Source: Bacteroidia bacterium
GTDB lineage: Bacteria > Bacteroidota > Bacteroidia > AKYH767-A > OLB10
DNA: 64,000 nt
Assembly: GCA_016788165.1 (NCBI GenBank)
Contig: JAEUTH010000009.1
Coordinates: 1 to 64,000 of the forward strand
Direction of reading: 5' to 3'
A program made the position numbers and the translations under genes. The notes beneath the pieces were generated by a model, which did not search any database, had not been told where the DNA came from, and worked only from the letters and a program-made list of their open reading frames with translations. This document shows positions 6,707 through 16,000 of the stretch, piece by piece. The first letter of the stretch is position 1, and each line of letters begins with the position of its first letter.

Positions 6707-9361
6707 GTGAATTCAGGTTTTTTTAAAGTGAAATTTAACCCCATAAACAAGTGTGTATTTGCAGGCTTGCTATTGTTGATAATAGCAGGTTGCAGTACAA
6801 AAAAAAACACATTCGTATCGCGTAGCTATCACAATTTAGCAGGCCATTACAATGGTTTTTTTAATGCACGCGAGCGTGTACGCGAAACTTCAAAGCGTTT
6901 GGCTTTGATGCAAAAAGATCAGTTCGAAAAAACATTGCCCATATTTAAAATTGGTGACGATGCACAGGCCAAATCCGTATTTCCGGATATGGACGAAGCC
7001 ATTAAAAAAAGCTCTATCGTTATTCAGCGCCATAGCATGAATATTAAAGGTAAAGAGTATTGTAAATGGATTGCCGATAATTATTTAGTAATAGGCAAAG
7101 CACAGTTTTATAAACATGATTTTTGGGCTGCATCCGAAACGTTTCAGTTTATAGCCACCGAGTATAAAACCGACCCGTTGCGTTTCGAAGCTATGATATG
7201 GTTAACCCAGGTTTATTTACAATTGGGCAAAACTGTTGATGCCGAATATGTAATTGACTATCTTAAAAACGAACCCGGTATGCCACGCCAATACCGTGGT
7301 TTATTTTACACTGTTGCTGCCGATTTTTATCTCAAACAAAGAGATGAACTTAATGCCATCGAATGTTTGGAAAAAACATTAACCACCAAATTAAAACGCG
7401 ACCAAAAAATACGGCACATGTTTATTTTAGGTCAGCTTTACCAACGTAATGGCCAGTCGGATAAAGCCTACCGCATATATGAGCAGGTAATAAAAATGAA
7501 CCCGACTTATGAAATGGCTTTCAATGCAAAAATTAATCGTGCCCGCAATTTTGATGCAAATAATGCCAGCGCCACCGAAGTAAAAAAGCAGTTGCAAAAA
7601 ATGGTAAAAGACGATAAGAACATCGAATACTTAGACCAGATTTATTATGCTTTGGCAGGTGTAGCTAATAAGGAAAACGATGAAGTAGCCGAAATTGATT
7701 ACCTCAACAAATCGGTACGGGCCAGTATATCAAATGCCAATCAAAAAGCACTTTCATACTTAAACTTAGGCGAAATTTATTTTAGCAAGAAAGACTTTAT
7801 TTATGCGCAAGCATACTACGATAGCTGCTTGCAAAACCTAACCAAAGATTATCCCGATTATACCATAATCGAAGATAAAAAGTTAGGCTTAACCCGCTTA
7901 GTTGAGAACTTAAAAGTTATTATCCGCCAGGATAGTTTGCAATCCATTAGTAAAATGACCCCTGAGGAACGCGAAAAAATGGTTGATGATTTAATAGCTG
8001 CCGAAAACAAAGAAAAAGCACGCCTTAAACAATTGGCCGATGAACAAAAGCTAAAAGAAGGCGAAGCCAACGATTTAAAAAACCAAGCCATGTTTAACGA
8101 CAATACACGCAACAGGCCGCAAAGTCAGGCTGCTGTTGGGGCATGGTACTTTTACAACCAATCAACCGTAAGTTTTGGATTTAATGAGTTTACCAAAAAA
8201 TGGGGCGAGCGTAAACTCGAGGATAATTGGCGCAGAAAAAACAAACAAAGCACCACGGCCCAAATTGATGAAGAAGAAAGTTTAGATGCACCCGACCTTA
8301 CAGCCTACAACGATTCGATTGCCAAGTTAGATGATATAAAACGCAAGCAGGCTTATCTGAGTAATGTTAGTATGAGCGATACGGCCATTGAAGCCAGCAA
8401 TAAAAAGATGATTGACGCCTATTACAGCATTGGCATTATTTACCGCGAACAATTAAAAGAGTATCGGTTAAGTATTGAAGCATTTGAAACTTTATTAAAA
8501 AGATTTCCGGGCAATAAATACGAACTGGCCTGCTACTTCAATTTGTACCGTACTTATAAACTGATTAAAGACGAAGAAAAGAGCAATTACTATAAAGATA
8601 TTTTGGTAAACAACCACCCCGAGTCGGAGTTTACCAAACAAGTACTTAACCCCAACTATTGGCGCGAAAAACAAAAGAAAACTGAAATATTGGAAGTGTT
8701 TTACGAAAACACATACAAAGCATATTTAAACCGGCAATATGCCAGTGTTATTGAACGTAAAAACACGGCCGAAGAGTTGTATCCTAAAAACAAACTCATG
8801 CCTAAGTTCGATTATTTAAAGGCCTTATCAATCGGGAAAATTAAAAATGTAGGCGAGTTTGAAGTAGCATTAAAAAATGTAGTAGCACTGTATCCGGGCG
8901 ATTCGGTTTCGATGGCTGCTCAGGATATTATTAACTACATAAACAAAATGCAAAAGGCTGCTGTGCCCGAAACACCTAAAGTAGCGGCCGATACAGGTTA
9001 CATATATGCTGCCGACAGCACCCACCAGTTTATGATGGTTGTCGAAAACAAATCAATCAATGTAGAGATGCTTAAAATTAAAATAAGCAATTTCAACAAC
9101 AAGTATTTCAGCATGCGAAGCCTTACCATTAGCAATGCATTTTTAACTGCCGATAAACAATATATACTGGTAAAATCATTTACCAATGCCACCGAAGCCC
9201 ATGCCTATTATGATGCTTTGGTAAATGACGAAGATGTACTAAATGGCGTTGACGAAAGTAAACTCAACACCTGCACCATTACACCGGCAAATTTCTCCAA
9301 ACTTTTTATAAAAAAAGACTTGGCCGGTTATCTCGATTTTTTTGATCAAAAGTATCAGTAA
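6707..9361 (+). CDS. porW: PorW/SprE-like T9SS lipoprotein with TPR repeats
   Basis: Large lipoprotein of the type IX secretion and gliding apparatus, thought in model species to sit in the periplasm or outer membrane and link the translocon to other T9SS parts. The signal peptide ends in a lipobox, LLLIIAGC, with the acylated Cys at residue 29, followed by STKKNTFVSRSYHNLAGHYN GFFNA, the characteristic start of this family. TPR-like helices fill residues 90-370 and again 560-640, with a charged coiled coil (about 410-450) between. The start used here is GTG; a second in-frame GTG lies at 6728 and no ATG precedes the signal peptide. At 884 residues it is full length. Its presence fits the many T9SS clients nearby. 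Assignment rests on my recognition of the N-terminus and architecture. Confidence 0.82.
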   Translation: MNSGFFKVKFNPINKCVFAGLLLLIIAGCSTKKNTFVSRSYHNLAGHYNGFFNARERVRETSKRLALMQKDQFEKTLPIFKIGDDAQAKSVFPDMDEAIKKSSIVIQRHSMNIKGKEYCKWIADNYLVIGKAQFYKHDFWAASETFQFIATEYKTDPLRFEAMIWLTQVYLQLGKTVDAEYVIDYLKNEPGMPRQYRGLFYTVAADFYLKQRDELNAIECLEKTLTTKLKRDQKIRHMFILGQLYQRNGQSDKAYRIYEQVIKMNPTYEMAFNAKINRARNFDANNASATEVKKQLQKMVKDDKNIEYLDQIYYALAGVANKENDEVAEIDYLNKSVRASISNANQKALSYLNLGEIYFSKKDFIYAQAYYDSCLQNLTKDYPDYTIIEDKKLGLTRLVENLKVIIRQDSLQSISKMTPEEREKMVDDLIAAENKEKARLKQLADEQKLKEGEANDLKNQAMFNDNTRNRPQSQAAVGAWYFYNQSTVSFGFNEFTKKWGERKLEDNWRRKNKQSTTAQIDEEESLDAPDLTAYNDSIAKLDDIKRKQAYLSNVSMSDTAIEASNKKMIDAYYSIGIIYREQLKEYRLSIEAFETLLKRFPGNKYELACYFNLYRTYKLIKDEEKSNYYKDILVNNHPESEFTKQVLNPNYWREKQKKTEILEVFYENTYKAYLNRQYASVIERKNTAEELYPKNKLMPKFDYLKALSIGKIKNVGEFEVALKNVVALYPGDSVSMAAQDIINYINKMQKAAVPETPKVAADTGYIYAADSTHQFMMVVENKSINVEMLKIKISNFNNKYFSMRSLTISNAFLTADKQYILVKSFTNATEAHAYYDALVNDEDVLNGVDESKLNTCTITPANFSKLFIKKDLAGYLDFFDQKYQ

Positions 9362-9389
9362 AAAAAATCAACTATTTATTCAAATTGTT

Positions 9390-9408
9390 TGTGGCAATAC
9401 TTGCCACA
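9390..9408. terminator. Short perfect hairpin after the PorW/SprE-like gene
   Basis: TGTGGCAA (9390-9397) and TTGCCACA (9401-9408) pair exactly around a three-base loop, 29 bases after the stop. No T-run follows, so terminator function is uncertain; an operator or mRNA-stabilising hairpin is equally possible. Confidence 0.4.
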
Positions 9409-9435
9409 CTTAAAACAACACCGTTACTTTAGCGG

Positions 9436-9465
9436 CAACATGTTTTATGCAGCTAAAACATGTTG
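9436..9465. promoter_or_regulatory. Perfect 12-bp inverted repeat in the pyc leader region
   Basis: CAACATGTTTTA (9436-9447) and TAAAACATGTTG (9454-9465) are exact reverse complements around TGCAGC. A smaller pairing, TGTGT with ACACA, follows directly. The element lies 73 bases before the pyruvate carboxylase start, without a downstream T-run, which suits an operator or leader structure better than a terminator. Confidence 0.5.
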
Positions 9466-9537
9466 TGTCTGATAACACACGCACATTTCGAAATAATTAG
9501 CATGTAAAATATTTACCGGTTTAAATACTCAATTGAT

Positions 9538-12500
9538 ATGCAAAAAATTCAAAAACTATTGGTAGCCAACAGAGGCGAAATTGCCATACGCGCATTGCGC
9601 GCTGCAGCCGAGTTAGGTATAAGAACCATTGCTGTTTATACTTATGAAGACCGCTACTCATTGCATCGCTACAAAGCTGATGAAGCATACCAGATTGGGC
9701 CTGATAGCGAAGCCCTGAAACCGTATTTAGATATTGAAGAAATTATCCGCATAGCTAAAAAGTATGAAGCCGATGCCATACACCCGGGTTACGGATTTTT
9801 AAGTGAGAATGTAAATTTTGCACGTAGGTGCCGCGAAGAAAAAATAATTTTTGTAGGCCCCAAGCCCGAAGTAATGGAACAACTGGGCGATAAGGTGGCC
9901 AGTAAAAAAGTAGCACGTGCCTGTGGTGTACCATTAATTGAAGACAATAAAGAAAAACTTACTTCGGCCAAGGTGGCTTTAGCCGAAGCCAAACGCATTG
10001 GATTTCCGGTGATTTTAAAAGCAAGTGCCGGTGGCGGAGGCCGCGGTATGCGGGTTATTAATGCCGAAGCCGATTTAGAAAAATCGTTTAACGAAGCCAA
10101 ACGCGAAGCCGGAAATGCTTTTGGTGACGATACAATATTTATCGAAAAATTTGTAACCAATCCCAAGCATATCGAAGTACAGATTTTAGGCGATGAGTAT
10201 GGCAATATTGTACACCTTTTCGAACGCGATTGCAGCGTACAACGCAGGTTTCAGAAAGTAGTAGAAATTGCTCCGGCACCATCACTCAAACAAGAAACCA
10301 AAGACAAGTTATACGAGTATGCGCTTAAACTGGCACAGCAAGTTAACTACAACAATGCCGGCACCGTTGAGTTTTTAGTGGACGAAAACGAACAGATATT
10401 TTTTATTGAAGTAAACCCACGCATACAGGTCGAACACACGGTAACCGAAGAGGTAACAGGCATTGACATTGTACGTTCGCAAATTTTAATAGCTGATGGT
10501 AAAGAACTTGCATCAAAAGAAATTGATATAACTTCACAGGAATCGTTAAAATGTAATGGGTTTGCCATTCAATGCAGGCTTACTACCGAAGATCCGGCAA
10601 ATGGCTTTAAGCCCGATTATGGAACCATAATTGCATACCGAAATGCAGGTGGTTACGGTATCCGCATTGACGAAGGCAGCAGTTATCAGGGTGTAAAAGT
10701 TTCGCCTTTTTTTGATAGCATGCTGGCAAAAATTACAGCCAAAGGCCGCACATTAGAAGGAGCCAGTGCGCGTATGCTGCGTACCCTGGCCGAGTTTCGC
10801 ATAAGAGGTGTTAAAACCAATATGCCTTTTCTCGAAAACGTATTAAAGCATCCGGTATTTAAGGCCGGTATGTGCAATGTTAAGTTTATCGAAACATACC
10901 CCGAGCTTTTCGAGTTTAAAGCACGTATGGATAGCGGCACAAAGGTGTTAAGCTTTTTGGCAAACACCATGGTTAATGGCAGTGCCGATGTGCAACGTGT
11001 TGATGAAACAAAAAAATTTACGCCCGGTAAAGTACCTGCTTACAATAAGTTTGAGCCTATAAAACCCGGTACCAAACAATTACTGTCGCAGTTAGGCCCC
11101 GATAAATTTGCGCAATGGTTAAAAGACCAAAAGCAAATTCAATACACCGATACCACTTTACGTGATGCCCATCAATCGCTTTTAGCCACACGCGTGCGCA
11201 CCGTGGATATGTTACGCGTTGCCGAAGCTTATGCATACAAACATCCTCAAACATTTAGTATGGAAGTTTGGGGTGGTGCCACCTTTGATGTAGCCTTGCG
11301 TTTTTTACATGAAGACCCGTGGAGGCGATTAAAATTACTGCGCGAAGCCATACCCAACATTTTATTGCAAATGCTCATACGTGGTAGCAATGCCATTGGT
11401 TATGCGGCTTACCCCGATAATTTAGTCGAAAAATTTATCGAACAAAGCTGGGCCAATGGCAATGACATATTCCGCATTTTCGATTCGCTGAACTGGGTAA
11501 AAAGTATGCTGGTTAGTATTACTGCCGTACGCGAGCGTACCGGTGGTATTGCCGAAGCTTGTATTTGTTACACTGGCGATGTGTTTAATAAAAAGCGAAA
11601 CAAATTTGACCTTACCTATTACATAGATATGGCCAAACAATTAGAAGATGCCGGTGCACATATTTTAGGAATTAAAGATATGGCAGGCCTGCTTAAACCT
11701 TTGGCTGCGCATACATTAATTACAGAGCTGAAAAAATCTATTCACTTACCAATTCATCTGCACACACACGATACATCGGGCATACAGCCGGCAACGTATC
11801 TTAAAGCAGTAGAAGCCGGTGTAGATGTGATTGATTGTGCCTTGGGTGCCCTAAGCGGATTAACCTCGCAACCCAACTTTAACAGCGTGCACGAAATGCT
11901 TAAAGACCATGAGCGTCACCATGCTTTCGATATTGATTCATTGAACGAGTTTAGCAATTACTGGGAAACTGTACGCGAGTATTATTATCCGTTCGAAAGT
12001 GGTTTAATGGCCGGCAATGCCGAAGTTTATAAACACGAAATTCCGGGTGGCCAATACTCTAATTTAAAGCCACAAGCCATATCGTTAGGTTTACAACACC
12101 GTATGGAAGAAATTAAAAAAGCGTATGAAGAGGTAAACTTACTTTTTGGTGATATCGTAAAAGTTACACCCTCATCAAAAGTAGTGGGTGATATGGCCTT
12201 GTACATGGTAACCAACAATCTTAGTACCGCAGATATTTTTAGTAAAGGCGAAAGTTTATCGTTTCCTGAAAGTGTAAAAAGTATGTTCCGTGGCGATTTA
12301 GGGCAACCACATGGTGGATGGCCGGCTGATTTGCAAAAAATAATTTTAAAAGACGAAAAGCCTTATCAGGATTTACCCAATGCACATTTAGCACCCATTG
12401 ATTTTGATGCTGCCTTTGAAGAGTTCAGAGCAAGTCATGATCAATCGTTAACCTTTCTCGACTTCTTATCGTACATGTTTTATCCCAAAGTATTTGATGC

Positions 12501-12975
12501 GTATTATAAACATCAAAAACAATATGGCGATGTTAGCATGGTGCCTACACCTGCATTCTTCTACGGAATGAAAAACAATGAAGAAATATTGGTGGAAATT
12601 GGCAAAGGCAAAACATTAATTATCAGGTTGCTTTACATTGGCGATGCCGATGAAAATGGTTTACGTACGGTTTACTTCAGACTCAATGGCCAAACACGTG
12701 CTATCGAAGTTAAAGATCAAAAGTTGAATATTAAAAAGGAAACCCATGTTAAGGCAACCGATACGGCCAAACATGTAGGCTCGCCTATGCAAGGTATGTT
12801 AAGCAAAATATTTGTAAAGCCCGGTGATGCAGTTCAAAAAAACCAACCCTTGTTTACTATTGAAGCTATGAAAATGGAAACAACCATTACAGCCCCACGC
12901 GATATGGTTGTAATAAATATTGTTTTGCCCGAACGCACATTGGTAGAACAGGATGATTTGATTTTAGAAGTGTAA
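9538..12975 (+). CDS. pyc: Pyruvate carboxylase, single-chain type
   Basis: Biotin enzyme that carboxylates pyruvate to oxaloacetate using ATP and bicarbonate, replenishing the TCA cycle. All parts are in one 1145-residue chain, the normal size. A biotin carboxylase region comes first (KLLVANRGEIAIRALRAA at the start, the glycine-rich ATP-binding loop GGGGRGMRV near residue 165, FIEVNPRIQVEHTVTEE near 295). The carboxyltransferase domain follows from about 535 (DTTLRDAHQSLLATRVRT; CYTGDV; GIKDMAGLLKP). A biotinyl domain closes the chain, with the biotin-accepting Lys in EAMKMETT near residue 1110. ATG at 9538 directly precedes the conserved start. A strong terminator follows, so the gene is probably transcribed alone. 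Confidence 0.96.
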   Translation: MQKIQKLLVANRGEIAIRALRAAAELGIRTIAVYTYEDRYSLHRYKADEAYQIGPDSEALKPYLDIEEIIRIAKKYEADAIHPGYGFLSENVNFARRCREEKIIFVGPKPEVMEQLGDKVASKKVARACGVPLIEDNKEKLTSAKVALAEAKRIGFPVILKASAGGGGRGMRVINAEADLEKSFNEAKREAGNAFGDDTIFIEKFVTNPKHIEVQILGDEYGNIVHLFERDCSVQRRFQKVVEIAPAPSLKQETKDKLYEYALKLAQQVNYNNAGTVEFLVDENEQIFFIEVNPRIQVEHTVTEEVTGIDIVRSQILIADGKELASKEIDITSQESLKCNGFAIQCRLTTEDPANGFKPDYGTIIAYRNAGGYGIRIDEGSSYQGVKVSPFFDSMLAKITAKGRTLEGASARMLRTLAEFRIRGVKTNMPFLENVLKHPVFKAGMCNVKFIETYPELFEFKARMDSGTKVLSFLANTMVNGSADVQRVDETKKFTPGKVPAYNKFEPIKPGTKQLLSQLGPDKFAQWLKDQKQIQYTDTTLRDAHQSLLATRVRTVDMLRVAEAYAYKHPQTFSMEVWGGATFDVALRFLHEDPWRRLKLLREAIPNILLQMLIRGSNAIGYAAYPDNLVEKFIEQSWANGNDIFRIFDSLNWVKSMLVSITAVRERTGGIAEACICYTGDVFNKKRNKFDLTYYIDMAKQLEDAGAHILGIKDMAGLLKPLAAHTLITELKKSIHLPIHLHTHDTSGIQPATYLKAVEAGVDVIDCALGALSGLTSQPNFNSVHEMLKDHERHHAFDIDSLNEFSNYWETVREYYYPFESGLMAGNAEVYKHEIPGGQYSNLKPQAISLGLQHRMEEIKKAYEEVNLLFGDIVKVTPSSKVVGDMALYMVTNNLSTADIFSKGESLSFPESVKSMFRGDLGQPHGGWPADLQKIILKDEKPYQDLPNAHLAPIDFDAAFEEFRASHDQSLTFLDFLSYMFYPKVFDAYYKHQKQYGDVSMVPTPAFFYGMKNNEEILVEIGKGKTLIIRLLYIGDADENGLRTVYFRLNGQTRAIEVKDQKLNIKKETHVKATDTAKHVGSPMQGMLSKIFVKPGDAVQKNQPLFTIEAMKMETTITAPRDMVVINIVLPERTLVEQDDLILEV

Positions 12976-12991
12976 CAGAAAACGAATATTT

Positions 12992-13030
12992 AAACAGCAC
13001 TTGCAATTATTTTGCAAGTGCTGTTTTTTT
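12992..13030 (+). terminator. Intrinsic terminator of pyc
   Basis: CAGCACTTGCAA (12995-13006) and TTGCAAGTGCTG (13012-13023) form a perfect 12-bp stem with a five-base loop, extended by A/T pairs and followed by seven T. It is 19 bases past the pyc stop and separates it from the convergent gene at 13069. Confidence 0.9.
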
Positions 13031-13068
13031 GAATGCACAAAATGTTAGTGCATTTATAATAAACCCAA

Positions 13069-16000
13069 CTACCTGAATAGTGAAAAGTGTCCTTTCATTG
13101 TTTTTGCATAGCCATTAAAAACATAATGCAGCAGGTAGTAGTAAGTGCCTTCGGATAGCAATTGACCATGGTTATCACGCCCATCCCAAATAACTTTTTT
13201 ACCATCGGCATTAAACACGGTATTACCCCATCGGTTAAATACCTGCAATTGCCAAAAACTTACAGCATCGTTTGCTAATTGCCAGGTATCGTTATAGCCA
13301 TCGTTGTTAGGTGTAAGTACATTAGGTAGTAACAAATTACAATCTGCAACCTTTACCATAACCGAATCGGTAATTGCGCATACACCATTAGTTAGCTGTA
13401 CAAAATAATAACCTGCCATTGCTTTCGTAACCGAATCAACTTGCACCGTAATTTGCTGACTAATCAACTGATTGTTATGAAACCAATTTACAAACTGATA
13501 AAATTGTGCAGTAGCATCAAGCAATAAAGTATCGCCTATACACAATGTAGTTGCACTTAGATTACTTACAACAGGCAATGTATCTACCATTAACTTGATG
13601 TTACTGCCATTACTCATACAGCCATTATTTGCAGTTACTATATAGGTGCCGCTTTGATTTAATGTTGCCGCAGGTAACTGTAATAAGTAGCCTGAATGGT
13701 TTAATGCATTTGGCCCTGTCCAGTTATATGTATTGGTGGATGGATTAATAACCTGCATAGTAACAGCCTGTCCCTGACAAATTTCAATATCCGGACTTAC
13801 CAACGGTGATTGGGGTGGCGCAGTTAACTGTATGGCATAGTAAGCCGTATCACTAAAACAATTGCCATTGCCTATTTGTAAATTATATGTGCCATTAATT
13901 GCAGGATATATTGTAAAGGTTGCCTGGTTTCCGCTTACTCCTTGCGGTCCGCTCCAATTATATACCGATGCCTGACTATTGGTATTTAAAATTAGCGTAT
14001 CATAAGTACAAACAATGACAGGGCCTGTAATTACCGGTGTGGTTGGTTTACTGTTGATGCTTACCAAAACACTATCGGGCAAACTATTACAAATGCCGGT
14101 TGCTATACAATAATACCAGCCACTATGTATGGTTGATGCTTGCAAAATAGAAACGGTACTGTTAGTTGAAAGGAAATTTTGTGGGCCAAACCATTGTAAT
14201 GAATTGCCATTTGCAGTAAGTATTATGGTATCGCCAACACATGATGCGGCATTGGTGCTAATTACCGGTATTGGTGCATTGCTGTTTATTAAAACCGTTA
14301 CCTGTGTGCTTTGCGAACCACAACCACCATCAAAAAGTTGCAAGTAATAGTTGCCACTATTTGCGGTATCGGCCGGTATTATTTGTGGATTTTGTAAGGT
14401 GCTGCTAAAATTATTGGGGCCCGTCCATTGGTATTGAAAACCGTTTGCAGCAGGTGTAAATAACTGTAACGTATCACCGGTACATTGTGCATTGTTAACA
14501 GTAGCTAACGGTGTAGGCGGTTGCGAAGTTAGCGATATGGTTATGGTATCTGACTGGGCTGTGCAGCCATTAACATCCGTAAGCAGCACCGAATAGGCAC
14601 CGGCACTATCAACATAAATGCTATCTGATGTCGATAAATTGTGTTGCCATAAATAGGTATAGCCCGGGGGGGCTATCAGCAAAACCGAATCGCCAATACA
14701 AATGGTAGTTGCTGCACTTTGTATTTGTGTATTAAATGTAGGTTCGGTTATAGTGATATCAAGTATGGATGTTATGCCACATGATAAAACGGCACATTGA
14801 TATGTACCGGGTGCTGTTATATAAACCGTTGTATCGCTGCCGCTTAGCGGTGGTTGCCAACTCCAAGCACCACCCGCTGTTATTAATTGCACTACAACCG
14901 TATTGCCATCACATATATAATTACTGCTTGCAATTAAAGTGGGCGAAGTATAATTATTAATATCAGCCGAGTTAGATAAAAGCTGACAGCCATCAGTATC
15001 AACTACAGAAAAAAAGTAAGTGCCCGGCAGCGATGCATAAGTAATTTGGCTTGTGTCTGCTAACAGACCATTAGGGCCATACCAGGAGTAAGTGCCCGGT
15101 ATATTGCCGCCTAACTGTACCGAATCGTTGGGGCATATAATACCATCGTTTGGCGATGTAAAAATTTGTGGCGAAGTTTTAGTTGTAATCAACACACCTG
15201 CCGAGCTGTAGGTAACACAACTATCGGTTGATAGCTGAGCACTGCTAACAGTATAGGTCCCTATGCTGGTAATCTGAATACTGCTGTCGGATAAATTGCC
15301 AATTATATTAGGGCCTGCCCATGTGTAATTTATGGCACCAGATGCTGTAAGTGTTATGGTATCGCCAACAGGGCAAATAGGCCGCATGCCGGCAATAACT
15401 ATATTTTGAGCAGGGAGCACCTCTAATTTTTCGAAATAAATTTTTACTGAAACTGGGCCTACCGTATCGCCACCACATTGTGCATTAAAACCGTAACATG
15501 AAATAATGTACCATCCATTTGTATCGGGTATAAATGACATGGTAGCCATACTGTAACACGGGAAACCGCCCACGTTATAAGACTGCATAGGTGTAATACT
15601 CCAAAACACCGAATCTTTGTAACAGATGCTGGTAACCGAATCAATAAATGCAACATGCACATTGTTACTGCAATTGCTAACCGTATCATTTACTGCGTTT
15701 ATAACATTGATGCGATGTATGCTGTTGGTGTTTTGAATTACCTGCACTTCAATATAATTGGTTGCAGGGCATTGTGTATTTGTACCAACAGTAAAACTGC
15801 AAAGGGCGCTTTGGTTTATGGTTATAGTGTCATCATAATATACAATGCCATTTACACTCCAAAAATAAGCACTGCCCGGAGCTAAATTACTTGCCCAGAT
15901 AATTACCGAATCGGGCGAACAAACAATTACTTTTTGCGTAGCAGTTGCCTGATTGTTGACGCCTTTACTATCGCTTATAAGCGGGTATGCCGGTGGTGTA

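Noticed and set aside
14660-14672. Run of seven G in the giant T9SS gene, as a phase-variable tract
   Set aside because: It encodes a normal Pro-Pro-Gly in a conserved position, the frame is intact, and one run of this length is weak evidence.
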